From Punica granatum (Eukaryota > Streptophyta > Magnoliopsida > Myrtales > Lythraceae), in contig NC_045127.1 in assembly GCF_007655135.1 (NCBI RefSeq), positions 248,001-312,000 of the forward strand: a stretch of DNA of 64,000 nt, written 5' to 3'. Below the pieces are notes generated by a model. The model was not told the DNA's origin, searched no databases, and saw only the letters and a program-made list of their open reading frames with translations. A program made the translations under genes and the position numbers. This document shows, one piece after another, positions 11,110 to 21,304 of the stretch; position 1 is the stretch's first letter, and each line of letters starts with the position of its first letter.

Positions 11110-14100
11110 ATAGATACAAGTAGAGTGCCATTCTTTAGTATTGCCAGTTAGTAAACTCGAGATGAGTGATGCATGCATGGAGAGACATGTACTCAACTGC
11201 TAACAAATCAAGTAAGCACGACAATGATTAAAATTAAATTAATAAGAGACAACCTTTAAATTTTGGTCGCCTCCATCGATTGCGATCTTATCAGGTTCCA
11301 GGGCCTCATACTCTTTCACATCAATCCAAGCAACAGTCCCCCAAGCCTCCAATGAAGTATATGTCACTAGGACAAAAAGCATCCAAGTCATGATAAGAAC
11401 TCGTTCCCTAAAAGATATTTCAATATGTGGCGACAGCAACACACGAATAAATCACCTGCAACTCATGATTCCCGATTTCTGCACTACATAAACACATTAA
11501 CCTATAGTATTAGTAGCCACACTGGAGGAAATAAGAAGGCTTTCTCTCAGGTTCATGGAAACTCTCCTACATTTTTTATTTGCATCCTCTTGGTGCTTCA
11601 CTGAAAATGAGAGCTTCTTATTTACCATTCAAAAAGAATAAAAAAGAAAGCAACGCTCTTCTAGCTGATCTACTTGGCAGATTTGGACTCCATACATGTC
11701 AATTGAGAGGCTATTCCCACTCTTATTTATGTATGAACTTCTCAATATCAATAAGAGCATCCTCAGGGTCTTCCTTCACGTCCAATTACGTGACACACTA
11801 ACACCTCAAACCATTAGTGCTGTGGAATGACTTTCACCCAAAAGACAACAACATATAAAACTCTAGCAGCTTCACGAACTAGGTTAGAAATGGCACGCCT
11901 TAATAGGGTACTTCAATCCAACAATAATTGTTTTCTTAAATTGAAAGACAGATACAAACCTTATATTCATCATTCTGAAGTAATAGAAGTTCCCCCACTG
12001 TTGTGAAGGCCCTTGTTGATGTTTCGCTATATATTGCTTATGAGCCCATTCCTGGCAAACAGAATAAAGGTAAAGTCACAAGAAACTGCACAACCGCTGG
12101 AAACAGATTATAGAACTAAAAGAAGATAAACTAAAGTGGAATGCATCTGGAATACTTTTTTTCCCCTCAGAAGAAAAGAAAGATACATGAGAAGATCCGA
12201 AAGAAATTGAAATGGATACCACATCGAGCTGAGGACTGATGCTGATACCTAACGAACACATATTTATACATGTGGGACAAGGAAGTTACCTGTTGGGATT
12301 CTGGGAGCGGATAGACATCACCAAAAATAGTCACCCTTGCATTCCATAAACCACTCCATCCAGGAATCTATCGATTCTGACGGTCAGTAAACCATGAAGA
12401 AGGTACAAAAACAAAACCAGGTAACCAGGTATATGCGATCAAATAAAAGAGATGGAGGGTACACTACATAAAAGCAAACTTACCTGCAGGACTAAGGTAC
12501 ATCTTGGATCAGCCAACAAATTTCGCGTGTGGATTGCCAAAGGTGAAAATGAAAATACAGGATCTAGACATCACGGCCAACAACACAGCCAAATTATTAT
12601 TGTTTTGACAACAGATGATGAATTTACGCAATGCTAAAACAAAATGTGTGTCGAAGCTTCTTATACATATTTCACTCATATGACTCCACAAAACCTGGTA
12701 AGACACAAATCATTGGCGTCCCTTGCCTACCAGATACACAAATGGGTACCCCTCTCTGCGATGGTGTATTTGTGACATCACAGTGCAAAGATGAGCAAAT
12801 CTGGCCTAATCACAGAGGAAAAAGGAGAACATTAGAGGATTTCAGTAACAAAAATGGAAGACATCGGAAGGGCATATCTTTTTAAGAAAACCAACACTTA
12901 CCTGTTCCATCAAATTGCGGACGGCCAATGCTGGTGGAGGTAGACCATGAGCAGGGGTTGCACTCTGGACCCCGCCAGAAATTGGTGTTCTAAACAGCCC
13001 AGCCCTCGTTCCCCCAGCTGCTCCACTTCCATATGGTACTGAAAGAGGCCTTCCCCTTTCAAATCTGTCATTGACGCTCCTGACAATGCTCTGTTGATGG
13101 TCCAAGTCATCCTTTAGACAAGAAAAACACTTTGGTCATGGTTTGAAGGGCCCTTAAGAACATAACGAAGGCTTAGCAGAAGTAGCGACTTGATACATCC
13201 GGCCAGGCTCTATAACGTAGAAGTGAACGTCTAGACTTTCATCAGAATATGCAGAAATCTACTAAAACTTCAGCTTGCATTTTACACATTGCTGAAGTAT
13301 TGGAAGCTAGAAATATTCAATACAACAAAGAAGGTTTGGGATCCTGCATAATAATTATATATGATCCTGAAAGGTTCCGCTTCTCTTGTTGATGCTGGGC
13401 ACTTCAAAGCTTCCTTTTTTCTTCTTCTTTTTTTCCGCTTTTTTATCCAGATCTTTCCCATAGTACAGAACAGAGTTCAAGTTGTGATTCATTTTTTTCC
13501 TTAAATAAATAAATAAATAATAACCTACGAATGCCAACAACATCACAAACTCAAAGGGCAAAAATTTGCGGATCAAACAATTCAGTGAGAATGAGTAGGT
13601 ACAACCTACATGCCAGTCACCTATTGCGAGAGGGTGCAAACACCGTACAGATATTTGAGCGGAGCGCAACAAGTCTAAACTTCCGGTGCATAGCTACCGT
13701 AGGTATCTATTTTCAAACAAGAACGCCCTTTGCACAGAACAACAGCCATAAGAAAAGGAAGGAAAAACAACCTGAAGCAGGTATCTATTATCAAGCATTT
13801 CAAATCGAGAAAGCTACCCGCTCGCCAAGGAGCCTTTTCTGTCCCTCGAAAGAAGAAGAAGAAGGCAGGGACAAAAAAAAAAGATTTTCAATGCAATAGG
13901 ACGCGTAAAAAATGTGATTATTTGAGCAAAGAGATGTAAAAAGATTACAAACCTGCGAAGAGGAAAAGGAATTTTCGGGGACTGCACCGAGACCGAACCC
14001 ATTAGGAGGAGGAAGACCATCTGCGGGCGGCCTCTTCTCCTCATCTGGGGCGCCACCCCCGGTATAATCGCGCTTTGAGGCGAGAGTGCGGAGACAAATA

Positions 14101-14228
14101 GTGGGGGAGGATTTCGGCACTTTGAGGGAAGAGAGCTTATGGAGACTGGATGCGCTTATTGAAGGAATCGGGGTATGCTTCTTCTCGGGAAAGTTGGACG
14201 CGGAGACGGAGCACGACAGGGTTCCCAT
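10714..14228 (-). pseudogene. PNPOx-like FMN-binding split-barrel gene, plastid-targeted type, apparently broken
   Basis: Nine exons are recognisable: 14228-13953, 13111-12902, 12805-about 12739, 12563-12484, 12367-12290, 12051-11960, 11366-11254, 11049-10924 and 10832-10714. Residues 1-60 look like a plastid transit peptide. The body matches the plant pyridoxamine 5'-phosphate oxidase-like family (from memory At1g51560), with motifs LAVRNLMEQ, LAIHTRNLLADPRCTL, ARVTIFGDVYPLP and DSKGTDIRVRQGAQ. Three lesions are visible. The exon ending GYPF is followed by no recognisable GSLVDFAPDSMG segment before DPVFSFSP. Exon 7 has one extra base in a G5 run, so FIGG and GTVAWID lie in different frames. 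The last exon shifts frame within GGGCGGGG, just before HSVETLEDA. Each of the two frame breaks lies at a G run, so assembly error is an alternative to true pseudogenisation. Splice sites are otherwise intact, so decay would be recent. Confidence 0.75.
11077..11107. repeat. Poly-C tract, 31 bases
   Basis: A run of 31 C residues in an intron of the PNPOx-like gene (between exons at 11254 and 11049). Mononucleotide C/G tracts this long are very rare in plant DNA. It may be a real slippage product or an assembly artefact. Confidence 0.9.
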
Positions 14229-14610
14229 GGAAAGCTAAGCTGCAGTTTCAGTTCAGTTATTGAGGAGGGATTGGACGAGGAGGAGGAGAAGGCATGATTT
14301 TGGCCTAGGAGGAGGCAACGGCACGATTGATTGACTTGAGGTGAGCGTTTTAAAGGTTTTTATATATAATTATATTCCAATAGATAGAGAAAGCACGTGG
14401 GGAAAGTAGCAGCATAATTTTTCGGTACTGTTAGGCTATCTTCAGCCTTTATGGGAGGCCCCCTCCATTGCGTGGCAATGGGGAGACGCGCGCGCCCATC
14501 TCTATCGGTCGCGGACATCTCTGTGCAGAGGTATGTGGCAGCCCGGCTGCTGCTGCAGCAAAGCAGGTTTTTTTTTTTTTGCCCTTTTAAAAGAATGGTG
14601 TTTTTAATTA

Positions 14611-16294
14611 GGGATAATTCAACTGATGATCCAAAAAATTTTATAAATATTATAATATGGTACAAAAAGTTTTTTTTACTACTTAATAGTACACAATCTT
14701 TTAAAATTATTTCAGTATAATACATACCATCATCTCTCGATTGACACCATTAAGCCGACGCTGACGTGGCTCGCTACATGTCAGCACCTTTCTAACGTGG
14801 CCGAAACAATAAACTATCGTTCCTCTCTCTCTCTCTCTCTCTCTCATACTTCTCCCCCTCTCTCTCTTCTCTCTCTCCCCTCTCTCTCATTGGAGATCTT
14901 GATTCATCGAAGCTATCTCTCAATCTCCATCTCTGCTGTTGATTTTTGTGCAAATGATGATGGTCTGTGATGGTTAGCTATTCATAGAGGGAGGAAAAGA
15001 GAAGAAAAAAAGATCAAGATTGTGCAGATCAAAAGGAGGGAATGGCTGTGATGAGAGGATGGCAGAGTGGTAATGAGGATCCGCAGATGATCCGGCTGCT
15101 TGTTAAGGTCATGGAGCAGGAGATGGTGTCACGGAGGAGAAAGAGTTGTAGGGTATGGTCGAAGGATGGGATGAATGGATGTTGCGGGAGCTACAGTTTG
15201 TAAGAAGCAGAGAAGGAATGGAAGCAGCGGGATGGGTGCAGCAGAAGCTTCATTCGTGTACTTAAAAAACTTTTTGAACCAAGCAATAACATTTTTAAAA
15301 CTTTTTAGACTATAGGTATAATTAATCCTTAAAAAAATACATTCTCTAATCTATCTCTCACTTTTTCTTTTCTCTCTTGCTTCCCTTGCTGAATCCCCGC
15401 ACTGTGATTGACCCCAAGGTCCGTCAGGTCAGTTTCTTCGCCCCGTCCAACCGCTCCCAGTCTGGCCCCCTGCCCGACCCTATCTCCGCTGCTTCTGTCG
15501 TCCACGCCTCCTCCTTCTCTTCCTCTGGCAACTCCCTTTCCCTGGTGGTCATGATCTACCCTCACCCTCCCCTCGCCCGATCTCTCACCCTGTCGTTCCC
15601 TTTAGCTACACCGCCACTTCGTAATGGGGGACATCGAATGGGCTTCTCGTCGTCAGTTTCATTCTCTCGTTTCCGTTTTCAAAGCAAGGTCTACAGATCA
15701 ATCACTACCCTCTCTCTCCCTTTCTCAGTTATTTTTTTTAAGTTGGGAATTCGAAATTAAATAGGATAAATGTGCATTATATCAGTTTCAATCCTTTCCA
15801 TTTTCCTTGTGAGTGATCGAATGAATCTAGCGCTGATATGATTGAATTCGAGTATTTAATGTTTAGAATTTGAAAATTCAGCTTGGAGAAAAAGAAGAAG
15901 AATCGAAGAAGAGGAGATCTTGATTCACCGGAGCTATCTCTTGATCTCCATCTCCGCTGTTGATTTTTGTTGCGTTTTATTGGGTCTTATTGTTTCTTAC
16001 TTTAAGTAAAGATTGAGACGAGAGACAGAGAGAGGGGAGGGAGAGACGAAAGAGAGATATAGGAGAAGGGGGAGAAGTATGAGAGAGAGATAGTTTATTG
16101 TTTCGACCACGTTAGAAAGGTGCTGACACGTAGTAAGCCACGTCGGCGTCGGCTTGATGGCGTCAATCATGAGAAGACGGTATGTACTACACTGAAATAA
16201 CTTTGAAATATTGTGTACCATTAAGTAGCAAAAAAAATATTTATACCATATTGTAACATTTGTAAAACTTTTTGGACCACCAGTGTAATTACCC
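14611..16294. mobile_element. Mutator-like non-autonomous element (Pack-MULE-like) with long inverted repeats
   Basis: Terminal inverted repeats of roughly 277 bp (14611-14887 and 16018-16294) align along their length with scattered mismatches. Both contain recognisable blocks such as CAGCACCTTTCTAACGTGG and GAAACAATAAACTATC. The element is flanked by an exact 10-bp direct repeat, TTTTTAATTA, at 14601-14610 and 16295-16304, within the 9-11 bp expected for Mutator elements. The ends start with GGG. The interior has no transposase. It holds a GC-richer gene-like segment (15340-15760), a 58-bp direct repeat pair (14892-14949 and 15913-15970) and an extra degenerate terminal sequence near 15250-15325. 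This is the architecture of a Pack-MULE. Confidence 0.82.
15340..15760 (+). pseudogene. Captured gene fragment inside the MULE
   Basis: GC-richer than its surroundings, with an open plus-strand frame (about 15377-15760) that begins without an ATG. The translation contains TVIDPKVRQVSFFAP, then SRSQSGPLPDP-like and SGNSLSLV stretches rich in Ser and Pro. This looks like the disordered N-terminal part of a plant protein. From memory it resembles the N-terminus of the eIF2B delta subunit, but I hold that loosely. It is too short to be a complete gene and lies between the MULE inverted repeats, so I infer it is a captured exon fragment. Confidence 0.5.
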
Positions 16295-16744
16295 TTTTTA
16301 ATTACTAAAAAAAAGGTGTGGATCCACAATAGAGACTCAATAAAGAGACGATTATTGGAGTTTGGAATCTCATTTTTTTTTTCAGGGATGTCTTTCATCT
16401 ATGCGACAACATAGGACTAGTTCAGAGACACTATTAAGAGAGACTCATTAAAGATAGTCTTAGACTATGTTCAATAGGGGTGGGGAGACTGTCTCCCAAA
16501 CCCATGTGGCAGGTAGCGCGCGTAAGCGATGACGCGTCCGTCTGGTTGTAGAGACGCTGAAGCCTTTATACCCAAACCAATGATAGGCTGCTGCATGGCA
16601 ACTATGGCCCACGGCAGCCCAACAACCCATTAATTCTTTTTTTTTTAAGAAATTGTTGGTGACAACGGTCAATAATTGTTAGACCAACTAATGACCTAGA
16701 GGGCATCGACCTCAACGAAGACGACGTTCAAGCTCAAGACCCTG

Positions 16745-17546
16745 TGGGTCGCACTAAATGACAATGGGCAGAGGATAATCTATTTATCAGTGGGTGGCTA
16801 CTACATGTGAAGATTCCGTGGTCGGCGACGATCAAATCAGTAATCAATTATGGGACAAAATCCACGAGTTTCTCTACGAACACAACACTACAGTCTTCAG
16901 GAAGAAAACCGTAAAATCCTTGAAGCAACATTGGTATAAGATTAACAAGGACGTCGCGAACTTCAACTGTTTTTACGAGTCTGTTGATCGCCAATATCAA
17001 AGCGAAGCAAATCAAGACATCGTAATGGAGATGGTGTATACACTATATAAAGATAAGCACAGTTCTAAATTCACTATAGAGTTGGCATGGAATATACTCC
17101 GGAATGAACTAAAATGGAGAACACTTCATTATATGGAAAAAAAAGCTCATCGAAGTGCACGAAGACAAATGCTTTCAAGGGTACTCGACATCATCCAACC
17201 CCGATGAGGATATACGGGACCCTCTACCTCGTCCAAAAGGTAGAGGTGCTGCCAAGAGAAGAAGAAATCCTCATTAAAAGGTAAAGAGGTTCTTGCTCCC
17301 GAGCTCGATGAGGCGGCGGCAAATCTCACAACCCGATGTGATTCGAGAGCGTCTAGGTATGAGGAAATGAGGAGTATGAAGGCATGGGAGTTTGAAATGA
17401 GGAAGGAGGAGTTGAAAAGCCAAGAAAGAGTGTCTATTGCAGTAAAGCAAAGGCTAATCAAAGTGGAGGATGGGAAATTGTTGATGCAACTTCTTAGCAC
17501 GTACACGCCTACCATAACTGAGACCGCACGTGAGAGATTAGGAGTT
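16745..17546 (+). pseudogene. Harbinger-associated Myb/SANT-like (NAM-associated domain) protein relic
   Basis: The main open stretch (from about 16794) has motifs typical of the plant Myb-like proteins carried by PIF/Harbinger elements. These include EDSVVGDDQISNQLWDKIHEF, SLKQHWYKINKDVANFN and FTIELAWNILRNELKW. The preceding part of the domain (EDNLFISGW) is in another frame, so there is a frameshift near 16798. Another break after about 17205 precedes a C-terminal RPKGRGAAKRRR-like region and an acidic/basic helix (17340-17530). Downstream, the original C-terminus seems to continue after the poly(A) insertion at 17786. In autonomous elements this protein binds DNA alongside the transposase. 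Here it is inactive. Confidence 0.7.
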
Positions 17547-17769
17547 TAGTTTCGGATATTTGTACTACTCTTGAACTCCTTTTGGATTGATTATATTTAT
17601 AGATCCCTAGGTTGAATAACTCCCTAGCTCATGATTTAGGTCAATATGGCTCGTTGTCAAATTTTCAATCGTTATGCACTTTTGAGGGATATCCTGACTT
17701 TAATCTAGGAATCGATGTAAACACTATCGCTTATTAATAAATTATATTATTTAGCAAAAAAAAAAAAAG
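17533..17769 (+). mobile_element. Short retroposed sequence with poly(A) tail and 16-bp target duplication
   Basis: 237 bp ending in A13 followed by G. It is flanked by ACTGAGACCGCACGTG (17517-17532) and ACTGAGGCCGCACGTG (17770-17785), which differ at one base. A poly(A) end and a long, variable target duplication are hallmarks of LINE-machinery insertion. The body looks like a 3' untranslated region, with AATAAA-like TTAATAAATT near the end. It has no pol III boxes, so a 5'-truncated LINE or a processed mRNA 3' end is likelier than a SINE. Confidence 0.75.
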
Positions 17770-18186
17770 ACTGAGGCCGCACGTGCCATTCATGAGTCGT
17801 TGGTATAAGACGTTGTGGCAAAGTTGTTTCCATCTAGTCAACTCTGTTTTTTTTTTAACGTCATGTATTTTTCTTTTAATGCCATGTAATTTGATTTTAT
17901 TGTAATGTTTAAATTAATTTTCTATTATCGATTTAAATAATTTAAATAAATAAATAATTATGTTTATTCATTTAATTAATTAAAACTATTATTAATATAT
18001 AGTAATTGCATATCATAGTAGTTATATCAATTTCATTAATATAAGAGACTTTGGATAAGAGATTTGTATTGGAGCGAGGTGTCTCCTTTTTAATTAAGTT
18101 TGTCTCTGTCTAACGTAGTGCTTATGTGGTAGTGTAGAATCCAATTTAGAGACTTAAGCAAATAGCCACCATTGCACACAGTCTTA

Positions 18187-18813
18187 GGCCCGTTTGGTGT
18201 GGAACCCATAATCGAAAAGGAAAAAGGAAACCACAATCCAAATGAGACGGAATGATGTAGAATTGGAAATGGAGTGACTATTGAGAATTTTTATTTAGTT
18301 TAGCACGGAATTGAAGTTTGATCCTTTGTTGGTGTTTGGTTTGATATTTATCTGGAATGAACTTCCATATTAGGTTATTATTCATAATAATCTCTCTGTC
18401 GATGAATAACCACCAGCAAAGTAGGGCAGGTGAAGCTTGGTACTGATGAGGCATAAAATGACAATTGGGTGAGACAAATTTAGAAGTCTTGACAATATTA
18501 TGCATAAAATGTTCTTAAAAAATTGTTTTTTTAATTTCGATGTAATTTTGCTTATACATAGTACATATTTATATATAGTATTTATAAGTATATATATTAC
18601 TATATATGATATATATGTTTGTAATATGGAATTTATGATGAACCGATTGGGCAAAACGAAAAAGGAAAATAAAAATACACGAGACTCTTTAGGGGAGTCG
18701 TTTTCAGAATTTAAGGAAATCGAATTCTGCTTCCTTCGAAACAAATAGTCACAATCTAAAAGAGGCATGCCAATTCCAATGCTTTTTTTTTTTTTTAATA
18801 ACCAAATCGGCCC
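18187..18813. mobile_element. Possible MITE (GGCCCGTTTGGT ends)
   Basis: The left end reads GGCCCGTTTGGTG. The right end, reverse-complemented, reads GGGCCGATTTGGTT. The interior is AT-rich without coding capacity. It starts right after the right TTA of the upstream Harbinger element. I could not find a matching right target duplication, so this is tentative. Confidence 0.35.
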
Positions 18814-19600
18814 TCAGTGCAAGTAAATTTCTCTTTTCTTTATTATTTTCATTTCAAGGAAAAGGAATTAAGACAGAGGGGGAGGTTGCAAAAGCAGCGT
18901 GCGTGGTAAGCCCAAAGAGAAAGCCCATGGGGTTCGCTCATGAATGTCAAAATGATGCATTCGGAAGACCAGCTCCTCAAGTTCTTTTTTTTTTTCTTCG
19001 GTGAACATCCGTTAAACGCGGCCTTAGTTGCAGCCATTTGGCTTCTTTGATCAGATCTACGAGCCATCGAGCCATTGCTGATCCCTTCTCTCTCTCAAGT
19101 CTCCACCATCTTCATACTTATGAAATTCTATCCTATTCTATTTCATGTTAGTCCTCACTAAACATTTTAACTAAAAAAACAACCACCGTGTTTTTTTTTC
19201 CTCAACCATTAAATCCCATTAGATAAGATTCGGACCGTACGCATGTCTAGAATCATTTTACCCGAAAATTCACCAATCACTACACATCTTCTCAACAACG
19301 CTCGGTCGCATTCGGGAACGAGTCGAATCCGGTTCGATATTAAACTTAATCAAATCGACTGGTTCAATAATTAAATAATAATTTTGAAATTATCAGGCAA
19401 AAATAAAAGAAAAAATAAATAAATAACCAACCACCCATTGTCTTTGCTCGACTCTTCCCTCCCGGGAGTTCTCCATGCAAATTTGCAATTGAAATCAACC
19501 CTAGCCCCAGAAGACTGCTCACAACAATTGGAATGGAGAGAGCAATGACTGCATCTCTTCATCGCCTATAACAAATTAATTATATTTCTTGATTTGATTG
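18814..19600. other. Intergenic spacer
   Basis: No gene or transposon end recognised. Moderately AT-rich with short T runs. Its right part abuts the 5'-truncated Copia relic. Confidence 0.45.
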
Positions 19601-20316
19601 ACAGGTCTTATGTGTTCTTGGGTTAGAGTTGATTCCAGTTGTAATTTTGCAAAGGAGAACTCCAGAGAGTGTAACTTGCAAAGGAAGTATTGTTGTTGGC
19701 AACGGGGAGTCTTTAGCTGTTTCTCATATTGGAACCGGGGTTATTGGAGATAAATCGTGCCCTTTACCACTCAACAACGTTCTTGTAATACCCGGTATCA
19801 TAATGAATCTTTTATCTGTGGCCCGGCTTACAGAAGATTATCCATGTTATTTCATATTTTACCCGTTCTGGCTTTTGTATAAAGGACTCGAGGACCCACA
19901 AGGTGCTGATGATAGGGCCAATTGATCGGGGACTCTACCCTGTTGGCAACCAGCCGGATCAAGTTCTATTTTCCTCGAGACAGACTACAGTGGACAGTAT
20001 AATCTGGCATCATCGGCTTGGTCATCCGAATGGGTGCCTTCTCCAGTATCTCCGAAGAAGAAATTTAATTTCAGTAAATTAAGGCAACATATGATATGTG
20101 TGGCAGTTGCCATATGAGCAAGAGCGCCAAACTTCCCTATCAATTATCAGAAACTCGGTCTATGTTTCCTCTTGATAAGATCCACTGCGTTTTGTGGGGA
20201 CCTGCTCCAATTCAAACTATGCAGCATTTTTGGTATTATGCGATTCTTGTTGATGATTATTTGCATTATTCGTGGCTCTGTCCTTTACAAAATAAGTAAG
20301 ATTTTCTGCTATATTT

Positions 20317-20416
20317 CTTTTTTCGGTTACAATAGAAGCTCATGACCTATTACAAGGAAATGGAAAGGAAATCTAAATAAAGAGGTACGGGTAGTCCCAC
20401 TAATACTCCATTTCTC
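20317..20416 (-). mobile_element. 100-bp insertion with 16-bp target duplication inside the Copia relic
   Basis: Flanked by perfect direct repeats ATTTTCTGCTATATTT at 20301-20316 and 20417-20432. Removing the insertion and one repeat restores the integrase reading around YSWLCPLQNK and KLVENQ. Read on the minus strand the insert ends in AAAAAAG, so a 5'-truncated retroposition product is likely. Its source is unknown. Confidence 0.7.
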
Positions 20417-21177
20417 ATTTTCTGCTATATTTTTATCATTCCAAAAATTGGTAGAAAATCAAAGTATTCCACTCTGATGGAGGGGGCGAATTTGTCAACA
20501 TAAGTCTCACTGATCATTTCATTAATTGCGAGATACATCACCAAATTTCTTGTCCTGGAACACCGGAGCAGAAAGGAATAGCAGAGCGAAAACATCACTA
20601 AATCGTTGAGTTTGGGTTAGCATCTCTCTTCGAAGCATCCATGCCACTTTCCTATTGGGTTGAAGCCTTCACTACGGTTAATTATTCGGTGAATCAGCTT
20701 CCCTCTAGTGTGCTTAATGTGAAAAGTCCTTATTCGGTTCTTTACAAAAGGCAGCCACAATATTCTTCAGTGCGGGTATTCGGTTGTCTATGCTACCCCT
20801 ATCTTCTGCAATCATATGGCACAAAAGTTCGATAAAAGATCTTTGCCCTGTGTCTTCTTGGGGCATAGCGATAAGCGCAAAGGCTACCGGTGCCTTCATC
20901 GACCAACTGGACATGTTTTCATCTCGAGGCATGTTGTTTTTGCTGAGGATATGTTTCCGTTCTCTCAGGATAAAACCCGCACATCTGGTTCATCTGCAGG
21001 AGCTGATTGGATGCATCCTCTCTCAGGACAAGAAGGTGCTCGACTATTCTATGAGCCAGGTCCAGTCGAGGCTCAAGCAACTGCACCTCCTCAGGACCAT
21101 ACGCCCACCTCAGAGTCTTGCTCAGATGCTGCATCTCCTCAATACGAGAAAATTTTAAATGATCATACTTTATACTA

Positions 21178-21304
21178 ACGTGACGAGGAAGAACCAATAA
21201 GAATTTTTTAACGAAAAATAATTGTGGCAATTATCCGTGTGATTAGCACAAATTCCTTTATTTCATGCAATTTAATTGGTGCTTCCTCACGTCACGTGAC
21301 GAGG
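21178..21304. mobile_element. Small inverted-repeat insertion (MITE-like) in the Copia relic
   Basis: ACGTGACGAGGAAGAACCAAT (21178-21198, described here only in part) is mirrored by ATTGGTGCTTCCTCACGTCACGT at 21275-21297. The 11-mer ACGTGACGAGG also occurs directly at 21178-21188 and 21294-21304. Either the 11-mer is a target duplication and the element is shorter, or it is part of the inverted repeat. The interior is AT-rich with no coding capacity. Confidence 0.6.

Larger units (their letters stand above)
14434..16459. mobile_element. PIF/Harbinger (Tourist-like) MITE split by the inner MULE
   Basis: The host element has a left end GGCTATCTTCAGCC (14434) and a right end that reverse-complements to GACTATCTTTAATGAG (16459). 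It is flanked by TTA at 14431-14433 and 16460-16462, the three-base target of PIF/Harbinger transposons. The Mutator-like element at 14611-16294 was inserted into it. Without that and one target copy, the host is about 330 bp with no coding capacity. Its right TTA is also the left TTA of the next Harbinger element, so the two lie end to end. The ends are similar but not identical. Confidence 0.65.
16463..18183. mobile_element. PIF/Harbinger element with a decayed Myb-like accessory gene
   Basis: A 1721-bp element. The left end reads GACTATGTTCAATAG and the right end reverse-complements to GACTGTGTGCAATGG. It is flanked by TTA at 16460-16462 and 18184-18186. TTA duplication and these ends fit PIF/Harbinger. 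It carries only a Myb/NAM-associated-like frame and no DDE transposase, so it is non-autonomous. A poly(A)-tailed insertion (17533-17769) interrupts its 3' half. Confidence 0.78.

Noticed and set aside
15377..15760. 127-codon plus-strand frame as an independent gene
   Set aside because: It starts without ATG, lies between MULE inverted repeats and looks like a gene fragment, so I annotate it as captured DNA.
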